Shown: in pieces, positions 30,955 through 43,830 of the stretch
Layout of the letters: each line of letters opens with the position of its first letter
Position numbering within the stretch: the stretch's first letter is position 1
NCBI GenBank assembly: GCA_017506865.1
Contig: JAFCMP010000514.1
Coordinates: 248,001-312,000, forward strand
DNA length: 64,000 nucleotides
Source of the DNA: Tribonema minus
Lineage: Eukaryota; Sar; Xanthophyceae; Tribonematales; Tribonemataceae
Direction: 5' to 3'
Program-made: the position numbers and the translations under genes
Notes under the pieces: generated by a model
Database searches by the model: none
Seen by the model: only the letters and a program-made list of their open reading frames with translations
Told to the model about the DNA's origin: nothing

Positions 30955-32666
30955 TGGCTTTGAAGTAGATGGCGCAATAACGATGCTAAAAAGAATTACA
31001 ATGACTTCAGCGTCAGGTTCACTGAACAGCGTATGAAGCGTCTTGAAGATTCAATGATTATAGTATTCAATCATTTTTTATCACAGTTTTCGGCAAATCT
31101 GGCACAAATAGAGCCAAAATCCAGGAACCAGCCAAGGGCCACTGAGAAGGGAAGCGATCGCGATTGCCACGTGTCAGTTCACCAATCAAGGCAGCACGAC
31201 CACAGATCAGTCTCTCGCTGACACGGGCAGCAGTGGTAGTTGACAGGCGACATTTGGGCCTTGCAAGTCTGCTGCCGCACAGCATCGACTTTGTGCGCCA
31301 AACATCGCATCCTGTCGACCAGCCCAGTAGGCTAGTTGTGATGACAACATACAAGTTGACATGTGATAAATAATTTTTTTTTAAGCGCTTTGCCAGTAAC
31401 ATATATGGTGTATCACTTCATGCCGATGGGAAAAGGCACAGGTGCATACTTTGACATAACATTAATGCCAAGTGCAAAACATATATTTATTAATGAATAA
31501 AATAAATTCACCAAAATGTAACATTGTTTTTTTTCGGTTTTAGAAAAACGAAAAGTTTGACATCGCGATGAAAAGCAAACATCACTACTTGTGGCTGTAA
31601 TATGCAACATCAACAATTATCAATTGATCTTACAACTGTCAGATTTTTTGATACCATATGCCATTGACTTGCCATTCACTTGCTTGGTGCAATAGATATA
31701 TTGTAGGCGAGGGAGCCTGACCGTTCAGGGCGCATTGCGCCTTTAAATTCTTAGGTCGTGGCGCACACAGTTGCCGCACTCCCGATGCACCTGGACTTGC
31801 AAATATTTGCGGTGTATGGCTAAATATAATAAAAGCCTGACTATAGAAACGGGTACGTGCGTATTGCTTGATGCGCGTCAGGGTTCAGTCGCCGCTCCCG
31901 ATAGGAACACCCTCTGGCAACAAGCTGAGCTATTTTTCTGGAACAGGTACAGGACCTGGTGCTGACTCTCCTGGACCAGCGTGTGCTGATCCAGCGCGAT
32001 CTGATTCTCAGACTGAAACTGAGTCATTGAAAAACACCTAACGTGAACATGAGGTCATATATTATCGGTGTTGATAATTTTAAAAATGTCGAGTATCATT
32101 GCATGTCATTTGTCATTATGGTCGTTAACCGCTTGGTGAATTTCGACAAAGAGCCTGAGGTTCGGGCTGTCTCTCTCTGCCATGCACCGGCGGGTCGCTC
32201 GCCCCATCTCCTTATGAGTGGGGTGCTTTCCTGCTTTTTTTTATAAACAACTACTCGTTCATTCATCAATTCATACCTGTTGCCGATGTGTGTGTCTTCC
32301 TTGAAGTCTCTGTATTTGTGTTGTTCACAAACTATTTTTAAAATATTGATTATCGTGGTCAATTGAAAATGCACGCTTGACTGAGTCAGTGACTCTGAAA
32401 TGACAGATAGTATTGCTGGATAGATAGTATCACTACTAGTAAGATTTAACCAACTTTCTTGTATTCATGTATGAACGATTGTCAAGCTGGATGCTTCATT
32501 ACTACGCTCGTGCCTTGCTTGCTGTCTGGTCAAAACAGCACAGATCCAACACTGACGCAGACCGTACACCCTAACAAATCAAATCCTAGTCAAATTTGAC
32601 ATAAGTTTAAATTTGAGCGGAATTGGGCGCACACCTGTGTGAGCGCATACCTGTGTGAGCGCATTT

Positions 32667-33445
32667 TCAACCTTCAACTTTTAGGGTTAAGAGCTGACTG
32701 AGATTGGTGCTGCTTGAGCAGCGTTCACTACCTTGTTGGCAATTGAATGCTCAGCGTTTAACTTGGGCTATTATAGGTCATTGGCTGGCTTTCGGAGCCG
32801 AGCTTGCCTGCTGGGATTTTTTATCCAAAGCTTCGGAGCTCCTTGTCGGGTTCGTTCGAATATGTACAACTGTTCGTTTACTGATCTCGCCGCTGTCTGA
32901 CAGACTGGAGATTACGATCAGCGCGGCTGAATTGCTTTACAGACAGTGTTTTAAAAGGGGGTAAAAGAGACGTGCTCGCGCACTCTCTACGTTTCCTCGC
33001 CAAGGATGTGGATGTTGGTTTTCGTGGCGGCGATCAGCCTGGTGTTGCTGCCCGACGCACGCCAACTATATCAACCTTCAACTTTTTTTTCAAGATTAAG
33101 AGCTGACTGACTTGAGATTGGTGCTGCTTGAGCAGCTTTCACTACCTTGTTGGCAATTGAATGCTCAGCGTTTAACTTGGGCTATCGTAGCTCATTGGCT
33201 GGCTTCCGATTTTACCCAAAGCTCGGAGCTTGTCGGTTCGTTCGAATATGTTATGTAACTGTTCGTTTACTGATCTCGCCGCTGTCTCTGAAAATTACGA
33301 TCAGCCGAGGCTGAATTGCTTTCTTGCTTTTTCAAGGGGTGAAAGAGACGTGCTCGCTCACACTCTCGTTTCGTTTCCTCGCCAAGGATGTTGGCTCTCT
33401 TGGCGATCAGCCTGGTGTTGCTGCCCTACGTCAACGCGCAGCTGG
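32667..33445 (+). promoter_or_regulatory. Tandem duplication of protease promoter, 5' UTR and signal-peptide exon
   Basis: Copy 1 (32667-33070) and copy 2 (33071-33445) share most of about 400 bp, including GGTGCTGCTTGAGCAGC, the GTTCGTTTACTGATCTCGCC block and the region around the start codon. Copy 2 leads into the intact protease. Copy 1 has its own ATG at 33006 with a signal-peptide-like start (MWMLVFVAAISLVLLP) but runs to a stop at 33108-33110 inside copy 2. It may act as an upstream alternative promoter or an upstream ORF. Confidence 0.8.
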
Positions 33446-36400
33446 CGCCGGCGGTGCCGGCGGCACAGGCACTGCCTTTGCTCCTCAATGCCCAGCCCAT
33501 CAATACAGACTGCACCGGTATTGACCTAAATCCCAATACACCCGATGGGCTGTGCCAGACCGTGTTTTTGGACACCCTGACGACCTTCTATCCCGCCAAC
33601 GACGTCCAAGGTGAGCCCAGTTGTGCTATTCATATGGCACCAGGTAACCCGAGATGACCTGAAATTGAAGCACCTGTGAAAACACATCAATCTAAACTTC
33701 AACGGGCAACAACAGTTGCCTCGTGAGCTAGTCTTTTGGCCCACTGGGTGGGTGTGGCCCTGAATCTGCCAGGCTGAGCCTGTGCACACCATGGTTCCCT
33801 TATTTTACACTGATTTAGAACTTATTTGAAATTCACCAAAGATTGAAACGTCTGACTGTCTGGTCCCAATGAATGAATACCTTCTAGATTTGGTTATTGC
33901 ATAACCGAGAGCAGTCCTTCATTCTTGCAAGCTTGTTGCAGCAGCACTTGCCTGACAAAAATGGAATTCAAGACGGAACTTCAAGGTGGTACGGTAACCG
34001 TACTACTACTGCACGACGTGATCCGCTCCGCTCATCCGCGACCCTGAAACCCAAAAAGCAACCGAGCACTTATGCTATAGTGAAGTCAGTCAAGACACTC
34101 AAACTGTTGAAGTTTGATAATGGTAGATTCTTGGCCTCACTTAGACGCACCAGAAGAGCTGTTGAATGTTGAAGTTGAGACGGGTGGAGCCGTGCTATTG
34201 CACGCTGAGCAGTGATATGACAGTTGAAGTTGGCATGAAGTTGAAGTATGAAAATCACCGTTGAAGTACAATATCACATCAGGAACAACATCAACTTCAA
34301 CAAGTGAGTAGTCAGCAGATGCCCCTGACATTGGGCTACAGCATGCCATTACCCAACTTCAACACCTGTTCTGCCCTGGAGACTTTAATATAGCATAAGT
34401 GCTCGGTTGCTTTTTGAGTTTCAGGGTCGCGGATGAGCGGAGCGGATCCTGACGTCAAAAATTTGCTGCCAGCAAATTCAATTTGGTTGCAGAATGCCAG
34501 CCTCAGGCTACATATCATCACAAAGTAAGATACGCATGCAACTTTGATTTATTCACCGTCTTCCAAGTACAAGTTGTTGACAGATTCCAATTTGGACTTA
34601 GCCTAGTAGTATTACTAACAAGTCTTTCAGTTAAGTTACTTAGTAGAGCAGTGAAACAGGAACATAATAACAAAATTTGTTGTTACGTATTTGATGCTCG
34701 ATAACGTAGCAATATTCACTGCAGCCTCATTTAAAGGTCACCGTACTACTATTGAATTTGGTCAACTTTGACATGATGAACTTATGGAAACTTGGAGTTG
34801 AAGTTAAGTCAAAGGAAACCATAATGATTCGGGAGCCTGTCATTGATACTCCCAACTTATTGAATGACATGATGCTACTAGTAGTCGTATCAGCTGCAGC
34901 AATCGGCTGCTTCACAGTACCAGCATCACTATGACTGCCAGGTGACATTAAGTGGGCCAGGCCCTCCAGATTCGACAGACTCTTAAGTCTGAGCCTGCAA
35001 GAATTGCAATAGTACAGTCACTGTCGTTTGTCAGCCTGTCAGTGAGTCTCAGGCCGTTGCAGTAGCAGCATTTGATATAATAGTAATCTTGAAGGCACTG
35101 CCGCAGCGGCACAATGGCTCACTCAGTCTTTGATTGTCAACAACAATCATCATACTATTGGTGTCATATTTTTGAGCTAACAACCTGACAGTGTATGTGT
35201 TCTTGTAACAGACTGTCAGTGAGTGACTGTCACATAATATTCAAGTGAATTGCTACTTGACTACGTCTGATAGACCAAGTAGCTACGCAAGTTGAATGCA
35301 TCAGAAAAATACCATTTGGCCCGCCTGACTGCCAGTGAGTGCAGTGCGCGCCCTTCCACCAACGTACTACCGTTACAGCCCGAACCTGTACTAGTTCGTA
35401 CGCAATGCCATTCAGCCTGTCAGTGACAGTATGCACTCAGTGACTGGCTGTACCTTGAAGGTTAAGCAGCAAGCTGTCAGCACGTTCAAGTTGGTTGTTC
35501 ACACATCATTGCAATCATGATGTCGATTCAGACCTGACGGTGTATAGCAGCCTCAGGGCTTTGACATTTCAAGTTGTTGCCTGCCTCATTGGGTCCATCG
35601 CGCAATCTACTAGTATTTGTCAACTATTACAAGTAAATGACATCAATGATGCTCACCAACAGCCTGTCCGGCTGCCCTCACTGACAGCCTGAGGCTGACC
35701 ATGTCAGTGACATTGGAATCCGACGTGTACTCAAGACAGTCTTAGAGAGTCTGTCAGTGACTGTTAACTTAATTCTAAGACCTGCAACTTGTGTGTTCTT
35801 GACTGCAGTCCTGGCTGGCGGCGCCGTGGGCACTGCTGTCAACTGTGCTGCCCTTTTCCAACAGGGTACTGCCAGCCCCATCACCGGCACTTTCAGTTTT
35901 GAGCTGGGTGGCACCACGTACACTGTTGCAAACGGACAGCTCAATACGGCCCAGGGCAGTGACACCGGCTTAGGTGTGCCTGAGCCAGGTGTCCCTTTTG
36001 ATCCCGACTACACCATTTACACCTTCTCGGGGTCATTGGACGCAGAATGTGGGACTGCAACCATTGTGTGGGACAGCACATGCAGCCCTAACACTTTCTT
36101 CGTCTCCATCATCCTGCGTGGTACTACGGACAACAACGGCAACTTCTTCGTCAACGCCATTGCGTCACAGTCACAGATGAACGCAGATGGCAGCGCCGCC
36201 ATTGTAGTCGCACCCATCCAATTTAAGGCTACTGTAGGCGCGGTGGACTTCGCGGGCGGGGATGCTGCAAGTGGTTTGCGAAGGCGCGCCCTCCTCCACT
36301 CCCAAACCGCACCCGATGCCAAGCTTGCAGCAGACATGGAGCTTTGGCGCATGGTCAGGGAGGGCGATCGTGATGCACACCACTTCTTTCACAGCAATGG

Positions 36401-39051
36401 AGGCCGGCACCTTGCAGAAGAAAGTGCCGTCCTCATGCCCTCCGGGCGCCGGCTTGACGATGGCTCCATCATTACGGTTCTGGTGCTTGTCACTGCCTCA
36501 GCAGAGAAGCGGGTAGGAGGGTTTGAGCAGGTCAATGCACGCGTACAGGCATCTATCGCCTACGCCAATATGGTGCTTGCCAACAGTGGGGTGCAGACAA
36601 GTCTCGTAGCCAGTGTCGCACGCACAGCCTACGTGGAAAAGGTGCCGTACTTTGATGAGGACAACAAGCGTGTCAGTTCAACCAAGCAGGCGCTGGATGA
36701 CCTCGCCAGTGAGCCAAGTGGAGTGCCGGACGCGGAGGAGCTTCGTGCCCAGTACAACAGTGATGTGGTGACGCTGTGGCATTACCAGGAGGACGACCTG
36801 GGCAAATGCGGGTAAGTCAAAACAAGTGGAACTTCAATTTAGTAAGTCAACAGCACAGCAATTTCACGTTGGCTCATTGAGACAGTTATTGTCTCTATTA
36901 TACTAGTAGTGTCATAGTCACGGTGTATGCTTGCTTGCTGCAGCTGCACACAAACATTCCTCCAGTGACTGAGTCGCAGACAATGTGATATTAAACTATT
37001 AGATTTAAGTCCTGGACTGCAGTGGCACGCTGAGTCATACTCAATTGAAGTTTGTACTGAACCAGGTGTCACACAGTAATGATATCTTCTTTTTTGTAAT
37101 ATAATATGCATCTATGAGTCAGTCTGTCAGCTCATGTGGTAGCAAAACCATTATGATACATGACCTTGATGATCACTCTCTGGTACTGGCATTCAACCTG
37201 TCTCAACACGATCCTGAGACTTGTCTCAACACAGTGTCGAGACAAATTGAATGGTGACCCCTACATGTATGTACAATGTTCAATGACGTAATGATTCAAG
37301 TTTGCAAGCCTTACTAGTAGGCCTGTCCGCAAACATCAGACCGCACGGCATAAACTTCAAGTTGAAGTCACGCACTATCCAACGGCATAACTCATACCCT
37401 GAGATCATCATGCCAAATCAAATGCGCTTGCGCTGCTTGATGTCGCAGGTACAGCAACACTTTGCCAAGCCTGGGTGAGCCTGAGAAGATCAAGTCGTAC
37501 TCCTACAGTTCGTTGCGGATCACCTGCACGTCCAAGATCACAACTTTTGCCCACGAACTTGGCCACATTTTTGGCCTGCTGCACTCCAGGTGAGAACAAT
37601 TGTAAATAATGGCGTGCTCGACACACTCAGAGGCTCAATGACAAGCCGTCACTTGATGAATCATCAGATGCAATGCGTCTGGAGCCTTGCTGAGCGTTGT
37701 GAAGCACAATCATCATGTCAGCGTGCACTCATGTAATTTATGTGTTGGTCACAAAATCAATGTAACAGTTGTGTCATCTGCGTCTGGAGCCAGGCTGTCA
37801 GTGAGCATTGTGAAGCACGATTATCATGTCAGCGTGGGCTCATTATGTGGTTGGTCACAACATCAATGACATTGTTGTGTCATCTGTTACAGAATCCATC
37901 ATACTGCAGCTTGGCAACAAGGCTGCAGCCAGACTGAGTGAGCTCCTAAATGTATCAATTTAGGGGCTGTTGATGCCAGTGTCATGAATCATGGTGTTGT
38001 TGAACTGAATCACATGTGAACCAATTTGAAGTCTCCTCGAGGTATTGATACTAGTTGATTGCCAGCATGTGACGCATTGCAATTTGCCAATGGCTCACTG
38101 GAGATTTTATCCAATTATTGAAGTTCACTGTCCTACAGTTACGCTCGTGTGCCTATCAGGACGGTCACCCTGAGCAGCGACAATAAGAACATGTGTCCGG
38201 CAGCAGCAATCCGACTGAGGCCGAGATTATTCCCTACATGCATGATATATGTATCACTAACACTTTGAGGGATTGTGAAAGTGGTACTCAAGCGCCTGTG
38301 GGTACCATCATGATTGGCCTTGCCGCGGCTTTTCAGATGGAACTCGCAAGTTGAAAACACGATGCCACTGGGACAGTCACAGTGTGATTGTGGCAGTTGG
38401 CATAACTGCGTCACAGTGCTGCACCTCCACACTTGCTACTAGTAGTACATGTGATGACAGTGATGCATTCAGGACACTTGATTATGTTTGCTGCCAGAGC
38501 GCATGTTTTGATGTTTTGCACATGTGCCATTATGATAGTGCCATAGCTGCTGTTATTGACAGCACTAAGTCTTGCTTTGCAAATCAAACAATGTCATCAT
38601 GCCGCAGGACCAGTTGCATGGCTTCGGAATCACTCAGTCTGCCAGTGTCCACCTAATAGTAGACCCAAGTACTTCTAGTATGTATTACTAACCTGAAGAG
38701 CACGTGCACCAACAATCATTTTTCTCACCTTGACGTCTTTTTGTCGATGCGTGCTGCAGGCCCGACAACTACGACGATGCAACACAGTGGATGTCATATG
38801 GTACAGCTTACAGGGTGTGCGGCGAGACAATCGACGGTGCTTACAATACGCTCATGTCCGACGGCTACCAGGACAGCACGTGCAAATTTGCGCAGTGCAC
38901 ACTGCCGGTTTATTCCTTTGTGGGGGAATTTAGAGGCCGCACGGCTGGCGAATTCAATGAACTGACGAACATTGGCCACAGCAACGCAATGGTCGCCCAG
39001 TACACTTACATGGCGATTGCAAACATTGCGGTAGATGCCGCAGCTGTATGA
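33388..39051 (+). CDS. Secreted metzincin zinc metallopeptidase (reprolysin/M72-like), 4 exons
   Basis: Exons 33388-33610, 35809-36811, 37449-37589 and 38760-39051 join in one frame of 552 codons. The N-terminus is a signal peptide (MLALLAISLVLLPYVNAQ). A long pro-region follows, then a predicted peptidase domain with FAHELGHIFGLLHS near residues 442-455: HExxHxxGxxH supplies three zinc-binding His and the catalytic Glu. About 33 residues downstream YNTLMSDGY fits a Met-turn. The C-terminus has Cys residues for disulfides. It probably acts outside the cell or in the wall. Basic residues RRR in the second exon could be a pro-peptide cleavage site (inference). Introns are 2.2, 0.64 and 1.17 kb with GT-AG ends, and hold no recognised elements. 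The start is the first ATG of the downstream promoter copy. Confidence 0.85.
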
Positions 39052-39869
39052 GGGGATGCGTTCAACTTGGTAGTTTTCTGAATCATTACGTGATTTTACT
39101 GCAAACTCATGCTGCTAGTCGTACATTGCGGCCTGAGAGTTGATGACCTTTTTGATGACCTTTCAGTAGTACAGTGCTAATAAAAAGTACATTGCGGCCT
39201 GAGAGGTCAAGTCGATGACCGTTCACCGAAGTTCGCCAGGTTCATTTGCCATCACAGGCAGATGGGGGTTGCACCGTAGTTTGCGGCTGCCGTAACTGGG
39301 CTGTTCCTCCAACATGCCAGCTTTATTCGTTGCACTCATCGCTTCGTTTACAATTCGTAATGACGACCACTTGTACATTTGTTTTCGCAGTGCAGCCACC
39401 TCAAGCAAGGCTGCTGCGTTTTGTGAGCTGCTGTGTGCAATGCATTATGTCTGCAAGACTTGTTGTTGCTGTCTTTGTTTGATGGCACCTCAAACTTGCT
39501 TCAGTTATTACGACTGTCACTATGTAGTAGTAATGCTGTACGACATGCAGCTGGCAAACCCTTTATCCTGCAGCTGCTGAAATGTCATCATGCTTGGGCC
39601 GGTGCACGAAGCACCGTGATCGTCGGTAGTACCCATGGAGCCAACGGCAAGTTGTAAGTTGTAAGCCTAAAGTTCGCCTGTCAGTGAGCACCAAGTGACC
39701 ACGTTGAGGTCTTGATGAATTTGTGAACGTTGTTGAACCACTAGTTGTGTCAACACTGCAGTAAATGTGTGCCTCCGTGAGTGCGGCCTTCATAATGTTC
39801 CTAGGCTTTCATGAACTCAATGATTGTTGCGTTGTGATGGTAATACATCAAGTACCATATTGACGTCAT

Positions 39870-40275
39870 CTTAGGCCTTTCCGCCATTCGTACACTGTCA
39901 GGAGTGACTATTACATGCCAGTGGACAGCTGGGCAACCAGACGCAACTTTTTGTCCAGATTGAAGGAGTTGGCAATGCGCTCAGTACAAAAACTGTGCTC
40001 AGGCAGCGAGCGGGCAGGCAGATATGTTGCACAAGGCCGGGCTTGCAAAGCGTCAGATCCACACTGAAGTGAGCATGTCATGCACTGCGCAAGAGCTGGC
40101 GGAGGGCATCATGGCGTACACACGCGAAGCGCGAATGCTGGGCTGTGTCCAACTGGGAGTTTCAGAAAAGACTAGTTGGCAGCCGCTGAGTACCATGTGC
40201 AAACTTCACGATTGCACAGGAGAGCGGCCCCCCTTCAAAATTGGGACTTTCATACATGCAAGTCCACAAGAACCA
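39870..40275 (+). mobile_element. Decayed R2-like 3' fragment including 3' UTR
   Basis: Pieces GLAKRQIHTEVSMS and EGIMAYTREARMLGCVQLG match the full element (GLAKRQILIELSIL; ERVMAYTRGARMLGC). They are followed by a 3' UTR-like stretch with CGATTGCA and ACATGCAAGTCCA. Upstream, GACGTCATCTT and the GGCTGGGCAA-like GCTGGGCAAC are in order. The frame is broken. Confidence 0.75.
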
Positions 40276-42430
40276 TCTGAACCTGCTGTCATAATGATAA
40301 TGATGGCCACTGTCCAGCATTGGCAGTAAAGGGGGGCAGGTGACCGTGCATATGGGACAGCGGGTTCAAGTTGCATTGGCTGTCAGGCCCTCAGGGTAGC
40401 AATTGAAAATCGGTCAACTGCAGGGCAAAGAACTCACGACTCATCTTGCAAACATGTCATTGACTTGAAAGTTTGTTTGTTTGCACTCGTGCGGGTACGA
40501 CCGACAACCGCAAAGACAAGCTGGCTCTGTTGCCCGACTACCGTAACTGTAAAGGCAGAATTTGCGTAAGCAGAGCCTTCTCAACTTTCTGCAAAATTTA
40601 GTCGCGCCTGGACCAGCGCAGGCTGCTGCTGCAGCCAGAACTGCTGCTTGCCATGTAATATATCTATAGCGGTCGTCTTTGAGTTGGTGCATGTGGTTTT
40701 GGTCACTAGACCCCTCCCTGAAAAGCGTCGCGGATTTGCCAGTTGCACGGGTGACCTGCAGTTTTGATCATGGTGCAGTTAGAGCTGACAGTGCCATGAG
40801 CATCAACCACACTCAGTGCCACAGTGATTCAGTATGTAGTACATTTCAAGTACCAAGTAGAATGGTTAGATGTCAGCGGTTATGAATTTCTAGTATATGT
40901 ATCATATGGTGGCAGCAGCCGCTACGGTCATGCACAGCGATTCCATCACAAGGGGTGCGGCAGCCTTCTGCTAGTTGCAGCAAGGCATCACTTTGATTGC
41001 CAGAGCAAGAGGAGCTGCGGCAGTGCAATGTTGCAGGGAAGTTGAAGTTCTTTGATCTGCTCATCAATCGCTTACCACATCATGAAGCTCAGATTATTCT
41101 TTGTGCTGACAGTGTGCAGCTCTTTGATTCGCTTCGTTTTTTCTATACTTTATTGATTCACGCCTGCAGACTCCGACCAAAAACACTGTGGCAGCCAGAC
41201 AACATCACCGTTTGTGTCTCACAGCAGTCAATGTCCTTATTGAGTGGCAACTTGATGAAATGCAAAGGATTGTCCTATTGAGAGACTATAATGGCGCCAG
41301 CAGGCAGCACATGGACCATCCTTCATCCTCAGCGTCTGCTGATGCCATGGCAGTTACGTTCAACTAAGTTAGCGCAACCCCCAATGACTGAACGCTCAAC
41401 ACTTGTATTAGCAGTAGCCCACAGGCTACCTGTGCGATGAAGCCGGCAGGTCCGCGACTGTCAGCATTACCACACGCACTTGTCTGCAAACTTCATGTAT
41501 GGAATTGCTTGATCACAATTTATCGCATCACGTAGGATTCTGACCGATACAGGAGCACAATCTTGTATGTATTCACATGAAGCAGCGGCACACTGGCAGG
41601 TGCACTCTTGAATGGCATTTGTTTTATTGATCAGAGTAATCCCAGTCTTAACAAGAAACGCCACTTCTGAGATCATGCCGCAGAGCTTTCAAAATGCACC
41701 AGTTTTTCCTATGAGACACACAAATGTCAAATGGAGCCGCCGAGGTACTTGGTGGACCTACAAAGCCTCTTACAGCACCTCAGCATACACACATCACAGT
41801 GGCGTTTGAAGAGCGCAATGAGCAAGTACCACTCATAAGAAGCGTATACGCCCCGTCAGGAGCCTTGCATAATGTGTGTTGTCGCAGCAGATTGAGGCAC
41901 AAGAAGCGAGAGTTTTTGCGGGCAACAGGACGTCATGGTGCAGCCTCTGCATGAGCCTCTCAGCCGCAGTTGGGGCCGCAAGTTGGCAGCGGTTGCCAAT
42001 GTTGTACGTCACATATTCATAATTATATTCATATAAGACTCTCTGTAATCTCAAGTTACTGGACTCGGAGACGGATGTTGGCAGGTCAGGGCCCTGGCAT
42101 CACGGAACTTGCCAACAACTATATCACCACTTCAAACAGTTCATTCATGGGTTCAAGATCTCTGTTCGGATCGACGTGCCCCAGTTAGCGAGCACTACTA
42201 TCGCGACAGCATTTTGTTGCAGTGTAAAGCCAAAGCTCGTGAACTCAAGTGAAGTCTTCCATCAATGATCTTGTCAGAACTTCGTTTGTGCATGTAATCG
42301 CAGGAGATGTGCTTGAACCTCGTGGGCTCAGCAGTCACCATTGCTCTCACATCATGTGGTGTGCGCATACATGGTGCACCGTCGTTCTTGCTCACCTTAT
42401 AAGGACGACGACTGCCACCATGCCCAGCTG

Positions 42431-42468
42431 CTGAGCACTGCTGAGCACTGATGAGCACTGATGAGTGC
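42431..42468. repeat. Mini tandem repeat of GAGCACTGCT/GAGCACTGAT
   Basis: Three to four units of a 10-bp word run in tandem. Confidence 0.6.
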
Positions 42469-43099
42469 GACTCCATCCGCAGGCCTGTCAAAACCTGATG
42501 TCCTGTGGGCTGCACGCCGAGGACAGTGCAAAGCAAAGAACACCGTGACACCCGCAGATACCTGCAAGTTAACAATGCACCGATGCATCGGGCGAAAGGT
42601 TACGGAGGTGAGATCGATCCTGCAATGTGCATTGTTAGGTGCAGAGCAGGACACAAACTGTTTAAGAATCATGCTGCAGTTCAGTCCTATTATCACGTCC
42701 TCCGTGGTCTCGCATGACACTCATGGTCCATGGACAATGATGCGCACTGAAATGGCGGTTTCTGGATATGCACAGCACTCATAGCGCAGTATTTGAGCAA
42801 AGCGAATGCACGGTGCGGAACTGAGAGCGGTGGCCATGGCCCGAAGAAGTGCAGATGGAAAGCACGCAGCAGATACAAAGCAGCTGCTGCAGCATTGCAG
42901 CAGATATGGATGCTCGCCAATAGGTTGAGGCTGCTGATCTCCCTCCCCACTGATGGCACACCAACTGGCACAGGCGACTCTCCGGGCGTCTCTACGAAGT
43001 GACGTTGCTGGTGACAACTACTTGCCGCGTGTGCTCGTTGTAGACGAGATAGCCTCCGCAAACAGACTGTGACCAGCTACAGACTGTGACCAGCTGACC

Positions 43100-43617
43100 A
43101 GCCGCCCGCGCCAGCCTTTGTTGGTCAGTTTGCCCTGCCCCAGGCGGCAGGAGGGAGCGCAGCTGCAGCTGGTCGGCTATGTGGACAGCGACGCCTCTAC
43201 ACCGCGCCGTCAGGCCGGCTACGGGTTTCTGCTCTGCGGAGCGGCAGTAGTCTGGCGGTCAGAGCTGCAGCCTCACGTCACGCTCTCGTCAGCGGAGGCG
43301 AAGTACGTGGCGCTCTGCGAGACTAGCAAGGCGGTGCGGCCGTTGACGCAGCTGCTGGGGTTTCTTGGCGCGGAGCACGGGGTGTTGCGCATTGTGGAGG
43401 ACAATGCACCGGCAATCCGTTTTTAGCTGAGGTTGCAGGTGCCTCGCAGCACACTCAGCACAATGCTGTCAAGTATCATGTGCGCGAGCAAGTGCAAAAC
43501 GGGCTAGCATTAGCTGAGTCGGTGCACACACACAAACAGCATGCGGATGTGCTGACCAAAGTGCTCGGCGCGGTCCAGCACCACTTCCACAAGGCAGCGC
43601 TTTTGGGCAGCGCATGA
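43100..43617 (+). pseudogene. Ty1/copia pol remnant (RNase H end), broken frame
   Basis: LVGYVDSDASTPRRQAGYGF, VVWRSELQ, VTLSSAEAKYVAL and EDNAPAI match the copia RNase H (G.sDaD....R.s..G, W.S..Q..valSs.EAEY.al). A stop at 43424 and a frameshift are followed by HTQHNAVKYHVREQV and HADVLTKVLG, the expected pol end, with TGA at 43615. No integrase or RT core is seen upstream, so only the 3' end survives. Confidence 0.8.
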
Positions 43618-43707
43618 TCGCAGTTGTTGATTAGTGGCAGCGTCGATCACGTTCTTATTTCGGTTTTGACAGTCTAGCTCATGGGCGCAGTCTTGACTGG
43701 GGGAGGG

Positions 43708-43830
43708 TGTTATATGAGCGTCATAGTATTATTTCGTTAGTGGTCTGGTTGCACTTGAAGTTGCGCACTTGACGATGTTGCAGTTTGTTCAAGATCTGTT
43801 CGAGATCGATTTGAGATCGTTTGCATGGCT
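43708..43830 (+). mobile_element. Probable start of the copia 3' LTR
   Basis: A purine-rich tract (GGGGGAGGG) about 90 bp after the pol stop is followed directly by TGTTATATGAGCG, the layout of a copia polypurine tract and LTR start. The right LTR boundary is not identifiable; the end given is nominal. Confidence 0.5.

Larger units (their letters stand above)
28644..33387. other. Intergenic, repeat-rich
   Basis: It lies between the Pmp-like gene and the protease gene. It contains an open frame with a 330-bp internal duplication (30023-30889), a 52-bp tail shared with the R2-like element, AT-rich stretches (31.3-31.6 kb) and the duplicated protease promoter. An open frame at 29336-29764 (142 codons, CALCGGKP and Cys pairs) has no recognised family. 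I see no other gene. Confidence 0.6.

Noticed and set aside
42120-42180. Possible copia 5' LTR, from CAAGATCTCTGTTCGGATCG similarity to 43790-43815
   Set aside because: Similarity covers about 20 bases only and the expected TG start and flanking primer site are not present.
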